64,000 nucleotides of DNA from Nocardia harenae NBRC 108248 (GTDB taxonomy: Bacteria; Actinomycetota; Actinomycetes; Mycobacteriales; Mycobacteriaceae), in assembly GCF_001612885.1 (NCBI RefSeq), contig NZ_BDBH01000010.1, forward strand, positions 1-64,000, in the 5' to 3' direction. The notes under the pieces are model-generated. The model saw only the letters and a program-made list of their open reading frames with translations, had not been told where the DNA came from and searched no databases. Shown one piece after another: positions 1-7,365 of the stretch (the stretch's first letter is position 1; each line of letters starts with the position of its first letter). A program made the translations under genes and the position numbers.

Positions 1-2
1 TG

Positions 3-1019
3 CCGTGGCTGGACGGCGCGCCGACCCCGGATGTCGGCGGCGCGCAGGCGTACTCGGCCGACCCCAGGTGCAGCCGCGGCTTCGGCAGCGCGGGCGGCGC
101 GCTCGCGGACGGCAAGGTCCCGGCCGAGCTGGAGATCTGGTACCGCAGGGCGGGCTCGCTCTGCCCGGAGATCACCCCCTCGCTGCTGGCCGCGCAGGCC
201 AGGCAGGAGTCCGGCTTCCGGCGCGGGCTCACCTCGCCCGCGGGCGCGCAGGGGCTGGCGCAGTTCCTGCCGGGCACCGCCGCCTCGACCAACCCGGACG
301 ACGGCCAGCCCTACGTGATCGACGCCGACGGCAACGGCACCGCCAGCGTCTGGGACGACGGCGACGCCATCATCGGCCAGGGCCGCTACATGTGCGCCAT
401 CGCGGGCAAGATCAAGGGCTGGATCGCCGACGGCCGGGTGCGCGGCGACGTCGTCCCGCTGACGCTGGCCGCCTACAACGCGGGCGAGGGCGCGGTGCTC
501 GCCTCCGGCGGCATGCCCAACCAGTACGCTGCGCACCTCTCGGAAACCGCACCCTACGTGCGCAATATCCTCAGCATGGAGCCGGAGTACCGCGACCCAG
601 GTGCGAACGGGCGCTTCACCCCGGAGGAGGGCGGCGGCACCGCGCAGGTGCTCGCCGCCGCGCAGGAGTGGGTCGGCACCCCGTACGTCTGGGGCGGCGG
701 CGGGCCACAGGGGCCGAGCAGCGGCGGGCTGGACGGTCCCGGGCTCACCGCCGCCGCGGTCTTCGCCGCCTCCTCCGGCACGGTGACGCTGCCGCGCACC
801 GCCGAACAGCAGTGGGAGGCGGGCGCCGAGGTGCCGCTGGCCCAGGCCGCCCCCGGCGACCTGGTGTTCAGCGGCTTCGGCGCGCGCGGCCCCGCGCAGG
901 TCGGGGTGTACGCCGGGAACGGCAGCATGATCCAGGCGGTGCCGGGCGCGAACGGTCAGGGCGGCGGCGTCACCGAGGTGCCGGTGCCGGGTGACGCCAG
1001 GGCGAGGAGGGTGCTGTGA
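3..1019 (+). CDS. Lytic transglycosylase with degenerate NlpC/P60 domain (5' partial)
   Basis: The gene enters from the left edge, so its start and any signal peptide or membrane anchor are not visible. The first part reads as a lysozyme-like SLT transglycosylase: ARQESGF carries the catalytic Glu, followed by GAQGLAQFLPGT and LAAYNAGEGAV. Such enzymes cut peptidoglycan glycan strands, and in conjugation systems (VirB1-like) they open the wall for the secretion channel. The second part, from about base 640, aligns with NlpC/P60 (GTPYVWGGGGPQG, then GVYAGNGSMIQAV). Its catalytic residues are gone: the usual DCSGL reads DGPGL at 732-746, and the usual His before VGVY is Gln at 897-899. The stop overlaps the start of the next gene, which suggests one operon with the lipoprotein and VirD4-like ATPase. 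Confidence 0.8.
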   Translation, partial: PWLDGAPTPDVGGAQAYSADPRCSRGFGSAGGALADGKVPAELEIWYRRAGSLCPEITPSLLAAQARQESGFRRGLTSPAGAQGLAQFLPGTAASTNPDDGQPYVIDADGNGTASVWDDGDAIIGQGRYMCAIAGKIKGWIADGRVRGDVVPLTLAAYNAGEGAVLASGGMPNQYAAHLSETAPYVRNILSMEPEYRDPGANGRFTPEEGGGTAQVLAAAQEWVGTPYVWGGGGPQGPSSGGLDGPGLTAAAVFAASSGTVTLPRTAEQQWEAGAEVPLAQAAPGDLVFSGFGARGPAQVGVYAGNGSMIQAVPGANGQGGGVTEVPVPGDARARRVL

Positions 1020-1612
1020 ATACTCGGCCGACGTGCGCGGACGCGTTACCCTGGAGGGGCAAGGGGAATTCACGCGCGACGCTGGTGGTGGTGCTGATGG
1101 CGGGCATCGCGGTGCTGCTCGCGGCCTGCGGCAACCGAGAGCCGGACTCCGCCGCGCCCGGCGGGGCAGGCCAGGCGACCTCGACCACGAGGCAGTTGGA
1201 AGCCGTCCCCGCCCCGGACCCGGTCACGCCGGACGGCGTCGCGGTCGCCGCGCTGCGCGAGATCTACACCTGGAACCCGGCCGCCGAGGCGCCGGGCGAT
1301 TCGCTGGCGCGGGCCCGGAAGTTTCTCGGCCCCAGCCTGATCCGCACCGCGGATGCCCCCGCCGCGGACGGGCCGAAGCCGACCCTGCAGTGGGGGGAGT
1401 GGGCTGCCGCGGGAGCGACGGTGCGGGCGTTCACCTTCGCGTCCGGGGAGCGGCCGCTCGCGGCGGCGGACCCGAACGTGCGACAGTTCAAGATCGGAAT
1501 CGAGCAGACCGTCGAGTACCGGAACGGCAGGCAGGAGCAGCTGCCGCCGGCCACCGTGATCGCCACCGTGGTGCGCACCGCCGAGGGCTGGCGGCTCGAC
1601 GGTTTCCGCTGA
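1016..1612 (+). CDS. Putative lipoprotein of the conjugation-like cluster
   Basis: A 198-residue protein with a basic N-terminus, a hydrophobic stretch at about residues 22-37 and a lipobox ending LLAAC, so it is probably a membrane-anchored lipoprotein. The rest, roughly residues 75-198, alternates helix and strand and ends TVVRTAEGWRLDGFR, a pattern like NTF2-fold accessory proteins (TcpC/VirB8-like) of actinobacterial conjugation loci. That family link is inference. The GTG start overlaps the upstream stop by four bases, and the VirD4-like gene follows 30 bases later behind a GGAGGAG ribosome site. This implies translation as part of one operon and a role at the cell-envelope face of the complex. 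Confidence 0.65.
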   Translation: MNTRPTCADALPWRGKGNSRATLVVVLMAGIAVLLAACGNREPDSAAPGGAGQATSTTRQLEAVPAPDPVTPDGVAVAALREIYTWNPAAEAPGDSLARARKFLGPSLIRTADAPAADGPKPTLQWGEWAAAGATVRAFTFASGERPLAAADPNVRQFKIGIEQTVEYRNGRQEQLPPATVIATVVRTAEGWRLDGFR

Positions 1613-1642
1613 CCCGTTTCATCACAGAGTCCGGAGGAGCGC

Positions 1643-3481
1643 ATGGCTAAGAAGAACGTGGTCAAGGACCCGGCCGAGGTCGGGCCCGACCTCGGGCTGT
1701 ACGCCGTCTACGCGGGCTTCGCCGTCTTCGGCACGCTGTATCTCGCGCTGCACCTGGGCAACTGGTTCCTGACGCCGCCGCAGGACATGCCGATCAACCC
1801 GGTCGACATCGTCATCAGGCTGGTGAAGGGCGAACTCCGCTGGCCACCGGCGACGACGGCGCTGATCCTGCTGGTGATCGCGCTGGTGATCGCCTTCGTG
1901 CTGCTGCGCAAGCGGCGGACCAAGAAGGCGGCGGCCGGGCGGCTCGGGGTGGACGAGAAGGCCGACAAGATGGGCAACGGCAGCGCCATCGCGTCGCTCA
2001 CCGAGGCCGGGGTGCGGGCCAAGGCCGAGCAGCTCGGCACCCGGCTGGAGCCGGGGCACAGCCCCGGCGTGCCGATCGGTATCGGGGTGGCCGACGGGGT
2101 CATGCTCTACGGGTCGTACGAGGATCTGCACCTGGACATCTGGGGGCCGCGGCAGGGGAAGTCCACGTCCCGGGTGATCCCGGCCATCCTCACCGCCATC
2201 GGGCCGGTGCTGGCGACGTCGAACAAGCGCGATGTGGTGGACGCGACGCGGGATGTGAGGGAGGCGAAGGGCAGCCGCACCTTCGTCTTCGACCCGCAGG
2301 GCGTGGCGGGGGAGGAGCCGACCTGGTTCTGGGATCCGCTGAAGTGGGTCGACGCCGCGCACGAGGGCTGCGAGATGCGCGCCGCCCGGCTGGCCGGGCA
2401 CTTCGCCGACGGCGACGACGGCGAGGACGCCAAGGGCGACGCCTTCTTCGACCCGGAGGCCGAGGACCTGCTGGCCGGGCTCTTCCTCGCCGCCGCGGTC
2501 GGCGACGGCCCCGGGCAGCCGCGCCCGATCACCCAGATCTGGGAGTGGGTCACCAACCCGCTCGACACCGAGCCGATCGAGCTGCTGCGCCGCGCCAGGC
2601 ACCACTTCACCGCGTCCGGCCTCTCCTCGCAGTACAACGCCGACCCGCGCACCCAGAGCGGCATCTTCGGCACCGCCAAGAAGATGGTGCGCTGCCTCAA
2701 GCTCTCCAATGTGCATCCGTGGGTCTCCCGCGGCGACGACCGCAGCGAATTCGACGAGCTGGCCTTCCTGGAGGGCAACGGCACCCTCTACAGCCTCTCG
2801 CTCGAGGGCCGCGGCTCGGCGTCGCCGCTGGTGAGCGCGCTCACCGAGGCGGTGATCGACGTGGCCATGCGAAAGGCGTCGAAGTCGCGCGGCGGCCGGC
2901 TGCCGGTCCCGCTGCTCGCGGTGCTCGACGAGGCCGCGAACGTGGTGCGCTGGAAGGATCTGCCCAAGCAGTACAGCCACTTCGGCTCGCGTGGCATCGT
3001 CGTGATGACGGTACTGCAGTCCTGGGCGCAGGGCGTGCGCTGCTGGGGGCAGGCCGGGATGAACGCGCTCTGGGCGGCGGCGAACATCAAGGTGCTCGGA
3101 AGTGGGGTTGACGACACCAGCTTCCTGCGCGAACGGTCCGAGGCGATCGGCTCGCACGACGCCATCTCGCAGTCGGTCTCGGAATCCAGTGGCGGCAAGA
3201 GCTTCTCCCGCTCGCTGAGTTCGTCTACCACGTTCAGCGTGCAGGCGCTGGCCCAGCTGCCGCGCGGCCGGATCATCGTGTTCGCCTCCGGCGCGCCGCC
3301 GGTACTCGTTCGAACGGTGCCGTGGTGGGAGAGCGAGTACGCTGCCGAAGTGAAGAACTCCATCGCGCGGCACGATCCGCAGCGCAAGACGGAGATCACC
3401 GACCTCTACGGTTCGCCGTCGCTCGACAAGCAGATCGCCGGCGAGGATCAGGGGCAGATCGAGGAGGTGCGGCCGCTGTGA
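1643..3481 (+). CDS. VirD4/TraG-like type IV coupling ATPase
   Basis: 612 residues. Two membrane segments (about residues 20-43 and 71-94) precede a cytoplasmic RecA-like ATPase. Walker A is GPRQGKST at residues 168-175 and Walker B is LLAVLDEAAN with Asp429-Glu430. Coupling proteins of this family form hexamers that feed DNA or protein substrates into a type IV channel. The flanking transglycosylase, lipoprotein and DUF4913 genes are the usual partners in actinobacterial conjugative elements. The ATG has a strong GGAGGAG ribosome site 6 bases upstream. No relaxase or VirB4 gene is in view, so a complete element would have to extend left of the window. The family is clear; whether the system still transfers DNA is unknown. 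Confidence 0.85.
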   Translation: MAKKNVVKDPAEVGPDLGLYAVYAGFAVFGTLYLALHLGNWFLTPPQDMPINPVDIVIRLVKGELRWPPATTALILLVIALVIAFVLLRKRRTKKAAAGRLGVDEKADKMGNGSAIASLTEAGVRAKAEQLGTRLEPGHSPGVPIGIGVADGVMLYGSYEDLHLDIWGPRQGKSTSRVIPAILTAIGPVLATSNKRDVVDATRDVREAKGSRTFVFDPQGVAGEEPTWFWDPLKWVDAAHEGCEMRAARLAGHFADGDDGEDAKGDAFFDPEAEDLLAGLFLAAAVGDGPGQPRPITQIWEWVTNPLDTEPIELLRRARHHFTASGLSSQYNADPRTQSGIFGTAKKMVRCLKLSNVHPWVSRGDDRSEFDELAFLEGNGTLYSLSLEGRGSASPLVSALTEAVIDVAMRKASKSRGGRLPVPLLAVLDEAANVVRWKDLPKQYSHFGSRGIVVMTVLQSWAQGVRCWGQAGMNALWAAANIKVLGSGVDDTSFLRERSEAIGSHDAISQSVSESSGGKSFSRSLSSSTTFSVQALAQLPRGRIIVFASGAPPVLVRTVPWWESEYAAEVKNSIARHDPQRKTEITDLYGSPSLDKQIAGEDQGQIEEVRPL

Positions 3482-3867
3482 TGGAACCGCAGCAGCAGCA
3501 GCCCATGGTCCATGCGACCGTGGTCGAATTCGTGGAAAACTACCTGAGCGTGGTCTACCGGCGCCAGGTGACCGATCTGGGCGACACCGTCTGGTGCCCG
3601 GAGTGGTTCAAGCATGCCGAGGCGTGGGCGCGGCTGGACGCGCTGTGGCGCGCCTGGGAGCACTACCGGCTGGACGGCGCGACCGGGATGAGCGTGTGGT
3701 TCCTGGATCACGCCGATCCGCACATGGCCAAGCTTTTCGACCCGCGCGGGCCGTTCAAGTACTGCAGTGTGCGCAACGGCCACAAGGACATGCTCAACCC
3801 GCTGCCGGTGAAATCGCCGCAGCAGGGCGTGTTCGCCGATCCCACGCTGGGCGAGTACCGGATCTGA
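3478..3867 (+). CDS. DUF4913 domain protein
   Basis: A 129-residue soluble protein matching the DUF4913 pattern: a tyrosine/valine-rich N-terminus, then WCPEWFKHAEAWARLDALW, GMSVWFLDHADPHM and DPRGPFKYC. This family sits next to conjugation ATPases in actinobacterial plasmids and integrative elements, and its biochemical role is not known. The GTG at 3478 overlaps the stop of the ATPase gene by four bases; the ATG at 3481 is an equally possible start. Tight coupling to the ATPase gene argues for a shared function in the type IV-like apparatus. Confidence 0.75.
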   Translation: MMEPQQQQPMVHATVVEFVENYLSVVYRRQVTDLGDTVWCPEWFKHAEAWARLDALWRAWEHYRLDGATGMSVWFLDHADPHMAKLFDPRGPFKYCSVRNGHKDMLNPLPVKSPQQGVFADPTLGEYRI

Positions 3868-3904
3868 AGCCGTCGCCGGGCGGGTACGCCGCCCGGCAGC
3901 CGGG

Positions 3905-4462
3905 TCAGTTGCGGGTGCGCTGGAGGCCGCGTGGATCCTGCTCGCGCCCGCCGCGCTGCACCGACGGCGCGTCCGGGCGGGTGCGCACCGCCTCCTCCGG
4001 CGGTGCGCCGTGGCCCATCTCGACCAGCATCCGCACCGCGGCGAGTTCCGGTGCCACGCCGAGCCGTTCGAGGTGCTGCGCGATGGCGCTGCGGCGCTCG
4101 GCGGAGTCGTAGCGGAGCGCGGGCTTGGCCGCGAGCGCGGATTCGGCCGCGGCCATGCCGACGGAATCCCGCTCGGCGGAGAGCCGATCCTTCTCCAGCG
4201 ACAGCCCCTTGGACGGCGCGGGCGCGCGATCCATCAACCGGCTCAGCTCCACGTTCCGCGGATCCTTCGCCTTGGATTCCCTGGCCTCCCGGACCTGGAG
4301 CTCCCTGGCCTCCTTCATCCTGGCCTCGGTGACCTTGACGCGCGCCTCGGCTTCCTTCTGACCGCGTTCCCTGGTGCGGAGCGCGACGAGTGTCGCGATC
4401 TGCAACATGGTCCGCATCACCGCGGCGGTCTCTTTGCCGATGTCGTCCAATTCCTCGGCCAT
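3905..4462 (-). CDS. Charged coiled-coil protein, possibly mobilization-related
   Basis: 185 residues from the ATG at 4462, chosen because a GGGGAG ribosome site lies just upstream; the open frame extends 25 codons further. Residues 15-80 are a long Arg/Glu/Ala-rich stretch with coiled-coil character (REARELQVREARESKAK). The later part includes RRSAIAQHLERLGVAPELAAVRMLVEMG, a compact helical segment. The protein has no signal peptide or membrane segment. It converges on the DUF4913 gene. Small coiled-coil proteins like this accompany relaxases in mobile elements, but I cannot assign a family. Confidence 0.55.
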   Translation of the reverse strand: MAEELDDIGKETAAVMRTMLQIATLVALRTRERGQKEAEARVKVTEARMKEARELQVREARESKAKDPRNVELSRLMDRAPAPSKGLSLEKDRLSAERDSVGMAAAESALAAKPALRYDSAERRSAIAQHLERLGVAPELAAVRMLVEMGHGAPPEEAVRTRPDAPSVQRGGREQDPRGLQRTRN

Positions 4463-4801
4463 GGCTGGCTCCCCGATGCCGCAGTTATCCGATGTGGTGG
4501 TACACCAGACGAACGTCGCGGGACCTTCAGGGACCACTCGGTAGGGAAATCGCTACCGGCGGAACTCCCTTCAGGCCCCGCGACCGAGAATGCTCCTCAG
4601 TCGAGATTACAGGATGCTCCGGCAAATGTGCGCGCCATCAGCGTGTCCTTCGCGGAATACTGCGCAAAGCAGGCGTTAGATACCGACCGGTCTGCCGCTG
4701 CTATCGGGCATCGGGTGCGCGCCGCCCTCCCTCTATGGTGTCGTGAGACGTTGTTCAGGGAGGTCGGGCCGGCCGAGCGGTCGCCGACACGAGGGGGGAC
4801 G
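4463..4801. other. Intergenic divergent region between type IV-like and type VII-like clusters
   Basis: No convincing gene is seen in these 339 bases. They separate the leftward coiled-coil gene from the rightward island and must hold promoters for both. One small perfect inverted repeat is visible: CGGTAG at 4539-4544 and CTACCG at 4553-4558, around an 8-base loop. No tRNA or obvious attachment-site repeat was found. The GC content starts to drop here compared with the left flank. Confidence 0.5.
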
Positions 4802-4852
4802 ATGCCGAAATCGGCTGAGAGTCGGGTGCGCTGCCCGCGTGGTGTGTGCTGA
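4802..4852 (+). CDS. 16-residue leader peptide ORF, TGATG-coupled
   Basis: A short reading frame starts at an ATG behind an excellent ribosome site (GAGGGGGG, about 3 bases before the start) and encodes MPKSAESRVRCPRGVC. Its TGA shares a base with the ATG of the next gene (TGATG at 4850-4854). That downstream ATG has no ribosome site of its own, so re-initiation or coupling by this leader is likely. The peptide contains two Cys and four Arg, which could make it sensitive to amino-acid or redox state, but that is speculation. The evidence is architecture only; the peptide itself may be irrelevant. Confidence 0.45.
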   Translation: MPKSAESRVRCPRGVC

Positions 4853-5583
4853 TGGCAGGGGGCTTCTACAACCACTACGACGATCCCGACGAGTTCTGGG
4901 ATGACGAGCCGCTGGTAGCCGGTACCGCGGTCCGGTCGATTCGATCGCCGTCGTCTGTGGCGGAGCCTCCGGTCCGGTCCGCCGATCGAGCTGTTCCGTC
5001 CGGTGGGATCGAGCTCGTGCCACCCCTCGAGTCGGCGCTGGTATCGGTGGAGGTGGGTCTCGACTGCCTGCCGATCGGCATCACTTTGGAGCGCGGCTGG
5101 AAGAGCGCTTTCGAGCCGTCCCGGTATGCCGGGTCGATCATGGAGGCCTACCGGCACGGCCTCTACGTGATGGCCATTCGCGCCGTCGAAGGCGGCGCTT
5201 TGCCTCCGGCGACGAGGATGTCGCTTCGCGCCGCCACGCCGTTGTTGCTGCGGACAGTGACGCTCGACGAGTTCCGTCAGCTCTACGACCGCCTGTTCGG
5301 CGACGTCCCGGTCACGGTGCACGGGCCTGGCCGGGATCGATTCGGTGGGCCCGGACTCACTGTCACCGGCACTGTCTCCAAGCTGATCTCGATCGAGATC
5401 GATCGCGGCTGGGCGGAGCAGACCGAGACCGCTTTCATCGCGCAGGACGTTCTGCAGTGCTGCGAGCAGATCCGCGCTTCCCGACCGCATCCGGTGGTCG
5501 ATGCGTATCTGGACGAGGAGTCGATCAGTGAGCTGGCTTCACGCATCGTGGCGCACGAGCGCCACTTGTTGCGGCACAGCTAG
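4852..5583 (+). CDS. YbaB/EspL-like protein of a type VII-like island
   Basis: 243 residues from the ATG at 4852; an in-frame GTG at 4846 is an alternative. The N-terminal third is acidic and low complexity. The C-terminal half contains PGLTVTGTVSKLISIEID, then WAEQTETAFIAQDVLQC. This strand-turn-helix layout resembles YbaB/EbfC-fold proteins such as EspL, which act as chaperones or adaptors in ESX loci. The match is by eye and weak. It is the first gene of a rightward set with a WXG-type protein, a lipoprotein and an EspC-like protein. A 16-codon leader is translationally coupled to it. Confidence 0.5.
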   Translation: MAGGFYNHYDDPDEFWDDEPLVAGTAVRSIRSPSSVAEPPVRSADRAVPSGGIELVPPLESALVSVEVGLDCLPIGITLERGWKSAFEPSRYAGSIMEAYRHGLYVMAIRAVEGGALPPATRMSLRAATPLLLRTVTLDEFRQLYDRLFGDVPVTVHGPGRDRFGGPGLTVTGTVSKLISIEIDRGWAEQTETAFIAQDVLQCCEQIRASRPHPVVDAYLDEESISELASRIVAHERHLLRHS

Positions 5584-5636
5584 TTTGCCGCAGGCCGGGA
5601 AATTCGTCACGACGGAAGAGTGGATACCGAACGATC

Positions 5637-6431
5637 ATGGCCGAACTGACCGAAATAACTCTGGAGCAAGTCAGAAATGACTTTGCTGCCAAGTACGAGG
5701 AACTGAAGAAGACGCCGGACACGCTCAATCATGCGGTCGATCAGCTGAAGTACTACACACCGCTCATCTACCTCAAGGTCACGGAGGTGCGGGACGACAT
5801 CCAGCAGAAACTCGCCGAACTCTTCGATCTGCTCGATCAGGCGGTCGAGGGGATGTACGCTCCGTGGCTCTTTCTGAACTACGCGGCAAAGTGGCAGGCT
5901 GTGGGCGGCCGGGTTCGCGATGGCAACGGTATGCAGGGCAGACGTGAAAACAATATGGAGGGCCGCTGGGACGGAAGTGCCTACAAGGCATTCAAGACGA
6001 CAAAAGAGAGTCAGCAGGCGGCGATGGTGTCCATCGACGCCATGTGCACCACGATGCACGACCGCCTCGTCACCGTCGCGGAGGAGGGGCAGAACCTCTA
6101 CTACAACCTCGTCAATAAACTGGCGTCGATCATCGGTAGTGTGGCGACCTTCGCTGCCGAGACTTCGGCTACCGCGGGTGCTGCGGCGATCTGGACGATC
6201 AACAATCTCAACGACGCTATTGTCAAGGCCGTCGAACTCGTTGCTCAAGCGCTGACGGATTTCGTGAAGGTCCAGAGCAAAGTGTACGGGGCCGCCAACG
6301 ATCTCAAGAAAATGATCGTGGCTCCCGCGGGGTTCGATGTCGCGAGCTCGGGCAAGGTGACGTGGCCGAGTACCGCTGCCGAGCAGTACGACAGCAGGGA
6401 CGACGGCTGGAAGCAGGACGGAGCGGCATGA
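5637..6431 (+). CDS. Long WXG100-like putative type VII secretion substrate
   Basis: 264 residues, almost entirely helical. A WDG turn (RWDGSAYKAF) lies near residue 112, as in WXG100/LXG helical hairpins, preceded by long helices and followed by a hydrophobic stretch at about residues 160-195 (IIGSVATFAAETSATAGAAA). WXG-type proteins are exported by ESX/type VII machines as helical-hairpin dimers. No enzymatic toxin domain follows; the C-terminus is short and polar. Base composition is clearly unlike the flanks: 5641-5700 has 29 G/C of 60. The stop overlaps the ATG of the lipoprotein gene (ATGA). Confidence 0.6.
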   Translation: MAELTEITLEQVRNDFAAKYEELKKTPDTLNHAVDQLKYYTPLIYLKVTEVRDDIQQKLAELFDLLDQAVEGMYAPWLFLNYAAKWQAVGGRVRDGNGMQGRRENNMEGRWDGSAYKAFKTTKESQQAAMVSIDAMCTTMHDRLVTVAEEGQNLYYNLVNKLASIIGSVATFAAETSATAGAAAIWTINNLNDAIVKAVELVAQALTDFVKVQSKVYGAANDLKKMIVAPAGFDVASSGKVTWPSTAAEQYDSRDDGWKQDGAA

Positions 6432-6973
6432 TGAGCAGGAAAACCCTGCCGGGAATCGTGGCGGCAGTCACTACCGTGAGTGCTCTGACCGCTTGTGGGA
6501 CCGAGAATCCGGCTGATCCGGCCACCCATCCCGGTTCGACGGCGGCGGCGGTGACCTCCACCCGGACAGCTCTGGGCTGTACGTACGACAAGCGCGGGGA
6601 TTCGCGGTCCGTCGAGGAGGAGCGCCTCGGATCGGCGATTCTGGCTTTGCCGTTCCCCGCGAATATCTGCCTGTTCTCGGTCAAGGTGAGCGACTCGCTC
6701 GACAGGCCCGGAATGAGCTGGGTCACGATCGCACTCGAAGCGCCCGAGTCGAAGAGTCCCAACGATCTGCGATCGATCGCGACCGACATCGCGCAGGTCG
6801 TGAAGACGACCGACGTCGGATCGCGGACCGCGGTTCTGGACATCACGAACGGGGGCGCGCCACCGCCCAGATACTCGGAGTTACTGACCGATGAGGATTT
6901 TCAACAGCACTCTTGGAACGGCAACCCCTCCGAAGAGTCCGACCGCGCGATCTGGAAAGTGGTGAGCCAGTAG
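6428..6973 (+). CDS. Putative lipoprotein of the type VII-like island
   Basis: 181 residues with a lipoprotein signal: MMSRKTLPG, a hydrophobic core and a lipobox ALTAC with Cys near residue 21. The mature part starts with a Thr/Pro-rich linker. A roughly 120-residue globular domain follows with two cysteines (LGCTYDKRG and FPANICLF) that could form a disulfide. The overall style resembles DUF3558-type actinobacterial lipoproteins, but I would not assign the family. It overlaps the WXG-like gene by four bases and the EspC-like gene by one, so the three are surely co-translated. Confidence 0.6.
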   Translation: MMSRKTLPGIVAAVTTVSALTACGTENPADPATHPGSTAAAVTSTRTALGCTYDKRGDSRSVEEERLGSAILALPFPANICLFSVKVSDSLDRPGMSWVTIALEAPESKSPNDLRSIATDIAQVVKTTDVGSRTAVLDITNGGAPPPRYSELLTDEDFQQHSWNGNPSEESDRAIWKVVSQ

Positions 6974-7284
6974 TGGCCAGGGAAATCAGCGTAGATGTCG
7001 AACTTCTGGAAAAAGTCTCCAAAGTGTGGATGAGCGAGGTTGCACCCACGCTCGGGTTGGCGGCGACGAGTATCGATGAGCTGAAGTACACGGCCGTGCA
7101 GTTCGGACCGCTGTTCGCCCTGATGTGGTCCGAGTACAGCCAAGCCGCCAATTTCCTCCAGAACCGTCTCGAGGAAGCCAAACCCGCGGCTGAACAACTC
7201 GGAAACGCGCTTTACTCGGCTGCGGCCAGTTTCCGGCAGCAGGAGCACGATCAGTCGAAGAAGCTCGAGAAGATTCCCGAATAG
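6973..7284 (+). CDS. EspC-like/WXG100-like small secreted protein
   Basis: 103 residues that begin ISVDVELLEKVSKVW and end with a helix containing FRQQEHDQSKKLEK. This is the length and two-helix layout of the ESX-1 EspC family (T7SS_ESX_EspC), whose members are co-secreted by type VII systems. A YxxxD/E export signal is not clearly present (nearest: YSAAASFRQQE). The GTG start shares one base with the upstream TAG. It is the last gene of the island; a strong hairpin follows at 7323. Confidence 0.55.
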   Translation: MAREISVDVELLEKVSKVWMSEVAPTLGLAATSIDELKYTAVQFGPLFALMWSEYSQAANFLQNRLEEAKPAAEQLGNALYSAAASFRQQEHDQSKKLEKIPE

Positions 7285-7322
7285 TTCATGGGCCGGCAAC
7301 CCTGAGTCGCGCCGGATAAGCC

Positions 7323-7358
7323 GGACGCCGAGCCTCCTCGGGGAGTGGCCCGGCGTCC
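7323..7358. terminator. Hairpin between convergent genes
   Basis: GGACGCCG at 7323-7330 pairs with CGGCGTCC at 7351-7358, extended by GCC/GGC with one mismatch. It lies between the end of the rightward island and the end of the leftward peptidyl-prolyl isomerase gene, and has no U tract on either strand. It probably stops or stabilises both transcripts. Confidence 0.5.
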
Positions 7359-7365
7359 TGCCCGG

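Noticed and set aside
1622..3373. A 583-codon minus-strand frame over the VirD4-like gene
   Set aside because: No domain; the plus strand has Walker motifs and a ribosome site.
4463..4801. An attachment site or tRNA marking the edge of the type IV-like element
   Set aside because: No tRNA-like fold and no long direct repeat was found here; composition changes but no junction can be fixed.
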